From: Rugalucina vietnamica
Taxonomy: Eukaryota; Mollusca; Bivalvia; Lucinida; Lucinidae
Direction: 5' to 3'
Length of the DNA: 64,000 bases
Assembly: GCA_964017185.1 (NCBI GenBank)
Contig: OZ024874.1
Location: 19,514,457-19,578,456, forward strand
Shown here: positions 1 through 12,200 of the stretch, piece by piece
Position numbering within the stretch: position 1 is the stretch's first letter
Layout: every line of letters begins with the position of its first letter
Made by a program: the position numbers and the translations under genes
Notes under the pieces: model-generated
Databases searched by the model: none
What the model was told of the DNA's origin: nothing
Seen by the model: only the letters and a program-made list of their open reading frames with translations

Positions 1-38
1 CAGAAACCCAAATTGTTGGTTTTCTCAAATGAAGGCTC
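1..38. repeat. MITE-A, right end only
   Basis: The right terminus of the ~230 bp palindromic MITE family (called MITE-A here): TTGGTTTTC followed by GGCTC at its end. The rest lies before the window. It ends 43 bp from the donor of the UBA exon. Confidence 0.7.
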
Positions 39-80
39 ATATAACAAAGGAAATTTTCATGTAAGGAGCTGGGTGTTTAC

Positions 81-244
81 CTCAACTTTTGTAATCATGA
101 GATCCTCCTTCTTGGGTGGGACTATCTTGGCATTCTTGGTCAACCAGACTGCCGCCTCCTCAGTTACCCCATTGGAGGCCTCTAGGGCAGCTTGACAGTC
201 TGACTGACTGAATCCCAGCTCCTGTAGCTGATCTACTTGAGATT
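81..244 (-). CDS. VPS13D: VPS13D exon 21 of window: UBA domain
   Basis: Acceptor CTCTCTTCAG/AATC, donor GTTGAG/GTAAAC. Encodes VDQLQELGFSQSDCQAALEA, SNGVTEEAAVWLTKNA, a full UBA three-helix domain with the LGF loop (the MGF-type ubiquitin contact) and the AALEAS and AVWL helices. It matches human LQELGFSMDDCRKALLACQG. This is the only intact copy of the exon; seven damaged copies lie upstream between 297 and 1373. Confidence 0.94.
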
Positions 245-3200
245 CTGAAGAGAGAATAAACTAAACATCATACAGGGTCACTGTGAAATAAATCACTGGT
301 CAACCGGTCAGCTGCTTCCTCAGTTCCCCGTGGGAGGCCTCCAGGGCAGCTTGACAGTCTGACTGACTGAATCCCAGCTCCTGTAGCTGATCTACTTGAG
401 ATTCTGAAGAGAAAATAAAATAAACACCATACAGGGTCACTGTGAAATAAATCACTGGTCAAGCAGACAGCCGCTTCCTCAGTTCCCCATTGGAGGCCTC
501 TAGGGCAGCTTGACAGTCTGACTGACTGAATCCCAGCTCCTGTAGCTGATCTACTTGAGATTCTGAAGAAAGAATAAACTAAATATCAAAAGGTCTCTGT
601 GAAATAAATCACTGGTCAACTGGCCAGCTGCTTCCTCAGTTCCCCATGGGAGGCCTCCAGGGCAGCTTGACAGTCTGACTGACTGAATCCCAGCTCCTGT
701 AGCTGATCTACTTGAGATTCTGAAGAAAGAATAAACTAAACATCATACAGGGTCACTGTGAAATAAATCACTGGTCAACCAGACAGTCTCTTCCTCAGTT
801 CCCCGTGGGAGGCCTCCAGGGCAGCTTGACAGTCTGACTGACTGAATCCCAGCTCCTGTAGCTGATCTACTTGAGATTCTGAAGAGAAAATAAAATAAAC
901 ACCATGCAGGGTCACTGTAAAATAAATCACTGGTCAAGCAGACAGCCGCTTCCTCAGCAACCCCGTTGGGGGCCTCTAGGTTAGCCTGACAGTTGGACAG
1001 ACTGAATCCCAGGTATTGTAGATGATCTACTTAAGATTCTGAAGAGATAATAAACTAAACATCATACATGGTCACTGTGAAATAAATCACTGGTCAACCA
1101 GACAGTCTCTTCCTCAGTTACCCCGTTGGAGGCCTCTAGGACAGCTTGATATCCCTGTATCCCTGACTGTATCCCTGACTGTATCCCAGCTCCTGTAGCT
1201 GATCTATCTGAGATTCTGAAGAGAAAATAAACTAACATCAATCATACACGCTGACTATGAAATGAGCCATTGGTACAACAGACAGTTGTCTCTTCTGTTA
1301 CCCCTTGAATGCCTCTAGCATGGTCTGACGGTCCGACTGACTAAACCCCAACTATTTGAGATTCTGAACAAATTATGAATGCAATCAATTAAACAATTGA
1401 CTCGGGACTGGCTGTTAAGAACTTAAGAGCATGAGTCAATGCTGAAGTAAAATGTTTCAAGTTCCATATTTTTGTTAGACACCGATTTTTTTCACATGAC
1501 TTTATTTCCTGGCAGCATTTGCAAGCAATATTTTGGCAATTTTCGTGAGGATCTGAATCTGAATAGTTTACTGGTGACATGCCAAATGAAATTATTTCAC
1601 CAGGGGGTTCGGATGGGGGAGAAATTAGTCCCCCTAGAAGGCATGAGCGAAGCAAACTTGGGCACACAAACATCTAACATTTCAACGGTGGAAAACAAAG
1701 AGTCAGGGAGGTCATTCCAGTCCCTGATAGTCTGGGGGAAAAGACACTACATTTACAGACATCTATACTAGCAGATGGTATCTGATATGCCATGGAGTGA
1801 TTATTTCTACAATGCCTAGTCTTGGGGATAAGGTCATTTGTAGGTATTCTGGCTTTACCCTTCAGACCTTTGTATAGCAATATAAGTTGATTATCTGTCC
1901 TTTTCTTGAGAGATTCCCAATTGAATTGTTCAAGAATGCCAGTCATACTTCCTTCCTCACAAGTATAATTCCTCGTTAAATCAAGCGGCACAATTCTGTA
2001 CTGTCTCCAATTCCTCCTGAAGGCCTTTAGTATGAGGATCCCAAACAGAACTTCCATAGTCCAGGACTGGACACACCAGTCCTTTATAAGCTGCTTCTTT
2101 AACATATTGGGGGCAAGCAAATAAAGAAAATGAATTTGCAAAATATATCACTGGCGAAATGTCCATTTTGATATAATGTATATCATTCTTGTGCAGGCCA
2201 TCTTCGCAATATGAGAAACATGCTTATAGACAAAATCACAAAGTTTAATAGCCCCGTAAAGAAGTTAGTTTATAGTAATAGTTACCTGAATAAGGAACAT
2301 CTGGGCTTCTACTGGTACCCTGCTTCTTCTTCTTCGCCTGTAAGGCCTGCTTTGGCAGTGAGTTCAAAATGCCGAGAAACATCCTGAGATCCAAATATGA
2401 CAGTCTAACATTCATTGTGCTGAACCCTATCTCTAGAAGTAGTTCCCTCTTGTCTATTGCCTTTGCATCGAGGAGACCTGCCGATTTTTCAGTTTTCAAA
2501 TCCGGTAATGGATTGGCATTCAGTTCAATGCCTATCGTCATGGGGTCAACAATGGACATGGCTGTGTCTTCTTCGGCAAGCAGGGAACAAGAAAACACTT
2601 CCAGGCTCTGCAGGGTGCAAGCCATCAATTTGTCCTGGGCCTTGGGCCGGAACGATAACACAGCTGTACTCTGGAAAAAGAAGAATTAAAAAATAATTAC
2701 TGTACAAGTACAATCCCAAGGATTTCTGAAATGTAAATATAATTACAATCCTAAAATTAAGTACTGCCTCTCTGCATCTTATAAAGACATTACACTACAT
2801 TGTTAAAATGTATGTAATACACCTGGACCTCTTTATAACACACTTCGTTAAAGCATGGTTTTGGCTATAACACGGATCATCCATGGACCCCAAATGGTCT
2901 ATTATTACTATATATCTATACATTTTATTCGTTATAACATGGGCTGGATAGCTAACACGGAAATTGTCTTGGACCCCAACAATAGTGTTATAAAGAGGTT
3001 GTGGTGTACATTGTTAATGCAGTTAAATCAAAATTATTCAGGTGTTCATTTTTTTATCATGTAAAAAGATCTAAATGTAACAAATGTCTTTGCTTGAAGT
3101 CTAAATGAGCCACGTCATGAGAAAACCAGATTTTTGCATATGCGAAAACAAAGCCGCAGATCAGCTGTGCAGTAACTGCACAGCTGATCAGCACCTTTGT

Positions 3201-6200
3201 TTTCACTTCTCGGACAGTACAATTCCTCTTCTTCTTAAATTAGAAATGTTGAGCTTCAAACCATCTTCTATACCTGTACAGGCCGGTTTGTATCGGACCT
3301 GGTCGTAAACCCCAAAGACCGGTTGTCTTGCGTCATGGCTCAAATTTCATGCTGCAAACTCAGCAAGCACGTAAAGAGTCTCAGCTGAGTTGAGCATGAA
3401 AAAAGTTTTATAATCTTGGGCTCAGGAATTGTTATGGCAAGTCTCTTTTCTGTCTTTGTATCTTTTCAAAACATCTGTTTCCCAAAAGTATCAGACGTAT
3501 GTAATATTATACTAATATACCTTCAATATAACTGCATTTGTATCCAAAGAAGCCAAGTTCTCCACAACAACAAACTGAGTCTCCGTCACATTCAGCTTAA
3601 ACTCAAATGCCACTTCCGTCTGATCAACCTGTGGCCCTCTCTTTGTGATTATCCCCCCTGATGTTGTCAGCGGGCTCGCAGTTCGAGATCCTGAACTTTT
3701 GATGGAAATGTCTGTGTCCGCGACACTCTCTCTTACGTCTTGTTCACTGTCATCACCTAAAATAAATCAACAGATGAAGTAAGTCAAGGTCATTGACTTG
3801 CTTTGTGATTATCTCCCCTGATGTCGTCAGCGGGCTCGCAGTTCGAGAGCCTGAACTTTTGCAGGAAATGTCTGTGTCCGCGACACTTTCTCTTACGTCT
3901 TGTTCACTGTCATCACCTAAAATAAATCAACAGATAAATTAACTTTGATTTATGATTATCCCCCTCCATCAAATGTGATCAAAGACCCCCTGATGTCGTC
4001 AGCGGGCTCGCAGTTCGAGATCCCGAACTTTTGCAGGAAATGTCTGTGTCCGCGACACTCTCTCTTATGTCTTGTTCACTGTCATCACCTAAAATAAATC
4101 AACAGATGAAGTAAGTCAAGGTCATTAACTTGCTTTGTGATTATCTCCCCTGATGTTGTCAGCGGGAGCCTGAACTTTTGCAGGAAATGTCTGTGTCCGC
4201 GACACTCTCTCTTATGTCTTGTTCACTGTCATCACCTTAAATAAATCAACAGATAAAGTAAGTCAAGGTCATTAACTTTGATTTATGATTATCCCCCTCC
4301 ATCAAATGTGATCAAAGAACTGGCCATCCGGGAGTGTGAAATCTTACACGAAATGTCTGTGGCAGATTTAGTCTCTCTTACACTTTGTTAACGGTTGTGA
4401 CCTAAAAATAGATTAACATAGAATTTAGGACAAGGTCATTAACGTTTCTTTGTGGCTATACCCTTGAGGTACACAGCACCTCTTGATGTGCCTGAGTGAG
4501 GCTTGAAGCCACAAGTCATCACGATAACATGTCTGTGACATGTATACCCCCTTGAACCCCACTTTTATATAGCAAAACTGGGGTATGCAGGGGTATACCT
4601 ATTTTTTCTTATTTTTGCTCCAAAATATAGATCGTGGGTACTTGTTAGAACCGCCAAATTTTACAACTTAGGAAAAATCTGTATATTACATGGGCATGTT
4701 TTTGTAATGGTTAGAAAATCATTAGTAAAGATAAAAACAGTTATATGATCTCAGATTGCGATAGCAATTAACAAGGTGAATCATTTTTCACACCTCTAAA
4801 ATAATTTCAAATGAGCCACCTCATGGGAAAACCAACAATCTGCATATGCGAAAACAAAGGCGCAGATCAGCTTCGCGGTAACCGCGAAGCTGATCACACC
4901 TTTGTTTTCGCTACTCGGATAGTACAATTCCTCCTCTACTTAACTCCAAAATTTCAAGCTTCTAGCCTGCTTCTGTAGCTGTACAGGCCGGTTTGTGTCA
5001 GACCTGTTCAGAAACCACATTGTTGGTTTTCCCACGAGGCGGCTCAAATACCTGTCAAAAAGGGATCCTCGGCCTTCGTCATAATAAACTCATTAACTTT
5101 GATCAACCAGTCAAAATTGCACATGAGTTTCATGTTGTTGAGCAGTATCATGAAGCGTGTTCCCTCCAGCGTGGACCTGAAGTGCAGTTCCAGCTGCAGA
5201 CTGTCGGGGCTAGCCGTCTTTGAGGGCTCTAGTATTCTCTCGAAAACACTGGGTTTCAGGTTCACTGCCACATCTGTAAATAGATTTCTAATTATACCAC
5301 AGAAATGACTAACAAATGAACAACTAACAAAAAACAAGAATTTAGAAAAAAATGCCATTAAGGATTTAATTAATCATGCAAGGGTTTATAATGGTAAACT
5401 ATCAAGAGTAAAAGGTATAAAATAACAAGTAATTTGTGCAATGTACTGAATCTTGATTTCCAGTTTTGGTTTGCACTGTTGGCCAATGTTTTTCTTTCCA
5501 AAATCTTTGGTGCACTTCACTCCAAATAATTACCTCTAAATCGTGTATCACTGGCCAATATCTCATGTGAAACCAGATCCGTCTCCTTTGATTGGTCAGA
5601 GTAACTATCATAGGACAATCGAGAGCGAATGAAATCCAGTTTGGCTATAGAGACTTGCGGGAGTTGTGGCCCTTGTTCATGAGATGTGAGGAGTTCCAAT
5701 GTGACATTTGTGAGATCTATTGACATTGATATCACTCTATATACATCTCCGGTGAGGACAGTCTGAAACAAAATGGAAGACAACTCTGTGATATTTGTGA
5801 CATGTATTGACATTGATATCACTCTATATACATCTCCGGTGAGGACAGTCTGAAACAAAATGGAAGACAACTCTGTGATATTTGTGAGATCTATTGACAT
5901 TGATATCACTCTATATACATCTCCGGTGAGGACCGTCTGAAACAAAATGGAAGACAACTCTGTGATATTTGTGAGATCTATTGACATTGATATCACTCTA
6001 TATAAATCTCCGGTGAGGACCGTCTGAAACAAAATGGAAGACAACTCTGTGATATTTGTGAGATCTATTGACATTGATATCACTCTATATACATCTCTGG
6101 TGAGGACCGTCTGAAACAAAATGGAAGACAACTCTGTGATATTTGTGAGATCTATTGACATTGATATCACTCTATATACATCTCTGGTGAGGACCGTCTG

Positions 6201-9200
6201 AAACAAAATGGACGACAACTCTGTGATATTTGTGAGATCTATTGACATTGATATCACTCTATATACATCTCTGGTGAGGACCGTCTGAAACAAAATGGAA
6301 GACAACTCTGTGATATTTGTGAGATCTATTGACATTGATATCACTCTATATACATCTCCGGTGAGGACCGTCTGAAACAAAATGGAAGACAACTTTGTGA
6401 TATTTGTGAGATCTATTGACATTGATATCACTCTATATACATCTCTGGTGAGGACAGTCTGAAACAAAATGGAAGACAACTCTGTGATATTTGTGAGATC
6501 TATTGACATTGATATCACTCTATATACATCTCCGGTGAGGACCGTCTGAAACAAAATGGAAGACAACTCTGTGATATTTGTGAGATCTATTGACATTGAT
6601 ATCACTCTATATACATCTCTGGTGAGGACCGTCTGAAACAAAATGGAAGACAACTCTGTGATATTTGTGAGATCTATTGACATTGATATCACTCTATATA
6701 CATCTCTGGTGAGGACCGTCTGAAACAAAATGGAAGACAACTCTGTGATATTTGTGAGATCTATTGACATTGATATCACTCTATATACATCTCCGGTGAG
6801 GACCGTCTGAAACAAAATGGAAGACAACTTTGTGATATTTGTGAGATCTATTGACATTGATATCACTCTATATACATCTCTGGTGAGGACCGTCTGAAAC
6901 AAAATGGAAGACAACTCTGTGATATTTGTGAGATCTATTGACATTGATATCACTCTATATACATCTCCGGTGAGGACAGTCTAAAACAAAATGGAAGACA
7001 ACTCTGTGATATTTGTGAGATCTATTGACATTGATATCACTCTATATACATCTCCGGTGAGGACAGTCTGAAACAAAATGGAAGACAACTCTGTGATATT
7101 TGTGAGATCTATTGACATTGATATCACTCTATATACATCTCTGGTGAGGACCGTCTGAAACAAAATGGAAGACAACTCTGTGATATCTGTGAGATCTATT
7201 GACATTGATATCACTCTATATACATCTCCGGTGAGGACAGTCTGAAACAAAATGGAAGACAACTCTGTGATATTTGTGAGATCTATTGACATTGATATCA
7301 CTCTATATACATCTCCGGTGAGGACCGTCTAAAACAAAATGGAAGACAACTCTGTGATATTTGTGAGATCTATTGACATTGATATCACTCTATATACATC
7401 TCTGGTGAGGACCGTCTGAAACAAAATGGAAGACAACTCTGTGATATTTGTGAGATCTATTGACATTGATATCACTCTATATACATCTCTGGTGAGGACC
7501 GTCTGAAACAAAATGGAAGACAACTCTGTGATATTTGTGAGATCTATTGACATTGATATCACTCTATATACATCTCCGGTGAGGACCGTCTGAAACAAAA
7601 TGGAAGACAACTCTGTGATATTTGTGAGATCTATTGACATTGATATCACTCTATATACATCTCTGGTGAGGACCGTCTGAAACAAAATGGAAGACAACTC
7701 TGTGATATTTGTGAGATCTATTGACATTGATATCACTCTATATACATCTCCGGTGAGGACAGTCTAAAACAAAATGGAAGACAACTCTGTGATATTTGTG
7801 AGATCTATTGACATTGATATCACTCTATATACATCTCCGGTGAGGACAGTCTGAAACAAAATGGAAGACAACTCTGTGATATTTGTGAGATCTATTGACA
7901 TTGATATCACTCTATATACATCTCTGGTGAGGACCGTCTGAAACAAAATGGAAGACAACTCTGTGATATTTGTGAGATCTATTGACATTGATATCACTCT
8001 ATATACATCTCCGGTGAGGACAGTCTGAAACAAAATGGAAGACAACTCTGTGATATTTGTGAGATCTATTGACATTGATATCACTCTTTATCATATATTT
8101 ACTGTAAAATACGTTCCTTTTACATATGCGATACAGGCGCAAGTCCTATGCACGTATCGGGACACCATATCTCGAAAGCTGTATCAGTTCAAAATTTGTC
8201 AAAATCCATATCTCCCTAGGGAGATATGGACTCATATCACACCCCCATATCACACCCCAAATCTCGAAAGCTGTATCAGTTCAAACTTTGTCAAAATCCA
8301 TATCTCCCTAGGGAGATATGGACTCATATCACACCCCCATATCACACCCCAAACCTCATATCACATCTCACGTGACCCCCACATTCAGAGCGCTCTGTTC
8401 TATTCAATAGTACGTTGTAAATTGTTCTCAATTTATAAATCAATTTTTTGTATTTGAATTTTCTGTATTAATGGTTAAATGTTATTGAATAAAATTTGTG
8501 ACCAGATTTTTTTTTTCATTCTTTCTTTTTTCCACTTGAAATTATGTTGGGAAACATTTTGTGCATTGAACTGTATCAAACACTTTTTTTTTCAACAAAA
8601 ATATATGATAAAGAGATCATGATATGGCAATTTTCATATCATACCCCGTATCAACCCTCGACCCGTATCAGCCCTCGACTCCCATATCAGCCCTCGGGCC
8701 TTCGGCCCTCAGGCTGATATGGGAGTCTCGGGCTGATACGGAAGTCTCAGGTTGATACGGGGTATGATATGAAAATTGCCATATGATAATCTCTTAATAT
8801 ACATCTCCGGTGAGGACATCTGAAACAAAATGGAAGACAACTCTGTGATATTTGTGAGATCTATTGACATTGATATCACTCTATATACATCTCCGGTGAG
8901 GACATCTGAAACAAAATGGAAGACAACTCTGTGATATTTGTGAGATCTATTGACATTGATATCACTCTATATACATCTCCGGTGAGGACATCTGAAACAA
9001 AATGGAAGACAACTCTGTGATATTTGTGAGATCTATTGACATTGATATCACTCTATATACATCTCCGGTGAGGACATCTGAAACAAAATGGAAGACAACT
9101 CTGTGATATTTGTGAGATCTATTGACATTGATATCACTCTATATACATCTACGGTGAGGACAGTCTGAAACAGAATGTGAGACAACTCTGTGATATTTGT

Positions 9201-12200
9201 GAGATCTATTGACATTGATATCACTCTATATACATCTCTGGTGAGGACCGTCTGAAACAGAATGTGAGACAACTCTTGCACTGAATTATAAATAGCTTGG
9301 CTGTAAATCAGGGCCTAGTTGTTCAAAACTTTGTCAGCTTAACATCATCATTAAGAACTTTGTTAGCTTAACATCATCGTTAAGACCTCAACTCCTTAAG
9401 TAAATGCCGACTACACAAGCAAATACATTGTCATTTTTTGCTGATAAAATGTGAGAATCCTTTGCAATGCAAAGGATTCTCACTTTTTTTCAACAAAAAA
9501 TAACAGTGTACATGTATTTGTAATATTGCCATTTTAAAATTTTAACGAATCGTTAACTAACGGCATCTTTAATTTTGAACAACTCGGCACAGAATTCTAC
9601 AATCAAGCCCTGTGGTTAAAAAATTAATATTCTCTGCGACTGGTGATGAATTAGATACCACACATGCAGAACCCGCACTTGGAGTCTTTTGGGCTCAGTG
9701 GAGAGTCAATATTAATTGTTGAGGGTATCAACCATCTAATCATTCTTAATCATGGAATGTTCTATAAAATATCTTAAGGTCTTTCACCTTGCTTCTAAAA
9801 TTTGATCGGTACTGTTTCATATTTTTTATGGCAAACATTTACACTTTGTAACTTTTATTTCAACAATTTTAATGACACGTTAGAACCACTGTTTTGGAGC
9901 AAAAATAAGAATTAGAGGACCAATGGTCCTGTAAACGCCACCTGAGATCTGGGTTATATACCAATAAACATGACCTTGCCATAAGATAGGTCAAGGTCAT
10001 TACAGCGTCATAATTTATGTATACATTGTAGTACTCTTGTCAATAATGTTACATGTCAAGTTTTGTTTAACCTGGTCCACTGTTTCCGGAGATGAAGATT
10101 TTGGAAGGGGTTTAACCATATATGGGCATGTGGCCATCTTGGTCATGTGACCTAAATTATTTATGTACACATTGGTTCCCCCTTCCAATAGATACTTCAT
10201 ATCAAATTTGGCTTTGATTGGCCGAGCGGTTTCAGAGAAGAAGATCTTTGAATATTATGATTAAATACATGTATACTTAACGACACTTCCAACGCTACCG
10301 ATAGAGTTTTTGCTATAATTTCAAAACTACTCAAGATATTGAAATGAAAATTGCAGGTACGATAGAAAAATTCATTAGACATGTACAGAAGGCAAAATGA
10401 TGCCAGCAGACTTTTATAAAGAAACGCTCCGGGCGTATGGACACACCAACCCCCATTTTCAAAAGTCGCAAAACCATGTGTAGCAAACAAAGATCTTCAC
10501 AACAGTTCCTCCGTATTTCTTTCTCATTTTGTTTTCTCTTTTTGCCACAGCACATGACTGGAAGAACAGTTCTCAGAAAAAAAACAAAAAAACAAATCAT
10601 ATGCACGGACTCACAGGGATATGCATCTGAGCGACGTTTCATACAGCAAGCAATACTGTAAACCCTCTGCAAGCAAATAAAGTTAAATATTTAGCCACCC
10701 AAATCATCGACTTAAATCAAATCGTCCATATCTGTCCCATATCTGGGACATTATCGGCTGTGTAGGAAGGAGACGGTACCCTGCTAACGTTATACAGTTT
10801 TAGCAATTTGTAAGGTATGGGTGGATGGGTATAGCACAGTGCCAGTAGTACGTATACGGTACGTGGCTTTGACGCGTAGTTGTTGGCAAGCTGTCATTCG
10901 AATAAATGGCAGCATAACTAGGTAATGTGGTTGGATCAGATGAATATTTTGGTGTGATAGTTTAGTTTCAATTGTTTTGTTTGTTGTTTTGTTTTCTTCT
11001 TTCTTCATGAATAAAATATACAAAAAGAAATACACTATGGCAATAAATATTGTAGATGTATTGCTGAAATGATGTTTTCTTTAATCCCTCAACTTCAAGT
11101 TTTGCGACTTTTGAAAATGAAGTGTAGTTTGTCTAAACGCCCGGGCTGTTTCTTAATAAAGGTTCGCTGGCATCACACGTCTCATGAAGTTTCCTATCGT
11201 CCCTGCGATTTTCATTTCAATATCCTGTGTAGTTTTGAAATTACAGCAAAAACTCTATCGGTAGCGTTTGAAGTGTCGTTAAGTATATATTGCCACTGGG
11301 TGGGGGCAGACAAGCCCCTGGGGTCAAAATTATTTAAGAATCACAAATCTTCAGTCCATTTGCCCATTTTCTTCAAGTTTTTACCTTCAAATGACATTTT
11401 GACAATTTTCCCTATTCAAATGAATGGGTGACCTATGATGACCTTGCTATAAAATAAGTCAAGGTCATCTCAAGGTCATGATTTATATAACTTTTAAAGA
11501 GCTCCACTACCTGATGCTTCATGCCAAGTTTCAAAATCATAGGCCTTCTGGTTCTGGAGATCTGAAGAAGATTTTTAAAGGTTTTTGCTATTTATAGCCA
11601 TGGTGGCCATCTTGGTCATGTGACCTGGACCATTTATATAAACTTTCATTCCCCCTTTCCTAAAAATGCTCCACATGAAGTTTGGCTTTGATTGGTTTCA
11701 GAGGAGAAGATCTTTGAAATTGTGGACGACGACGACATACGATGACGGATGGACGCCGGATCATGGCCATCCTATAAGCTCACCTTGTAAGCCTTCGGCT
11801 CAGGTGAGCTAAAAATAGGTATACCCCTGCAAACCTTAGTTTTGCTACATAAAATTGGGGTTTAAGGGGGTATAAATTTCACGAACATGTTTTTTTGACA
11901 AGGAAATCCATTTCCAAGGATACAGCAAACACCAGATACAAATACCATATTAAGGTGGGATAATACTGCACCACATTTTCCAAAATATTGCCAGTACTAG
12001 AGAATTGATATTTGTGTTATGGTTTATCGCTTTTGCAGTGCAATGTAAATTAGAAGCTGATGTGAAAATCTGTTTTTCAATATCTTTATAATTGAGCCAC
12101 CTCGTGGAAAAAAACACAATGTGGTTTCCGAACAGGCCCAACACAAATCAGGCTGTACAGTCATAGAAAAGAGCTAGAAGCTTGAAATTTTGGAGTTAAG

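Noticed and set aside
297..1373. A multi-UBA VPS13D protein
   Set aside because: Seven of the eight UBA copies have frameshifts or stops and lack the donor, so only one UBA can be made from this locus.
5517..6953. A 478-codon open frame of 29-residue repeats as an independent gene
   Set aside because: It is the 87-bp array read in frame into exon 17; its start is arbitrary. It matters only as a possible splice extension.
8035..8457. A 140-codon plus-strand protein spanning the array end and the palindromic insertion
   Set aside because: It crosses the insertion breakpoint and consists of repeat sequence.
5763..9277. CRISPR-like array
   Set aside because: Units are contiguous without unique spacers, derive from an exon, and the genome is eukaryotic. 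The same applies to the 57-bp and ~150-bp arrays.
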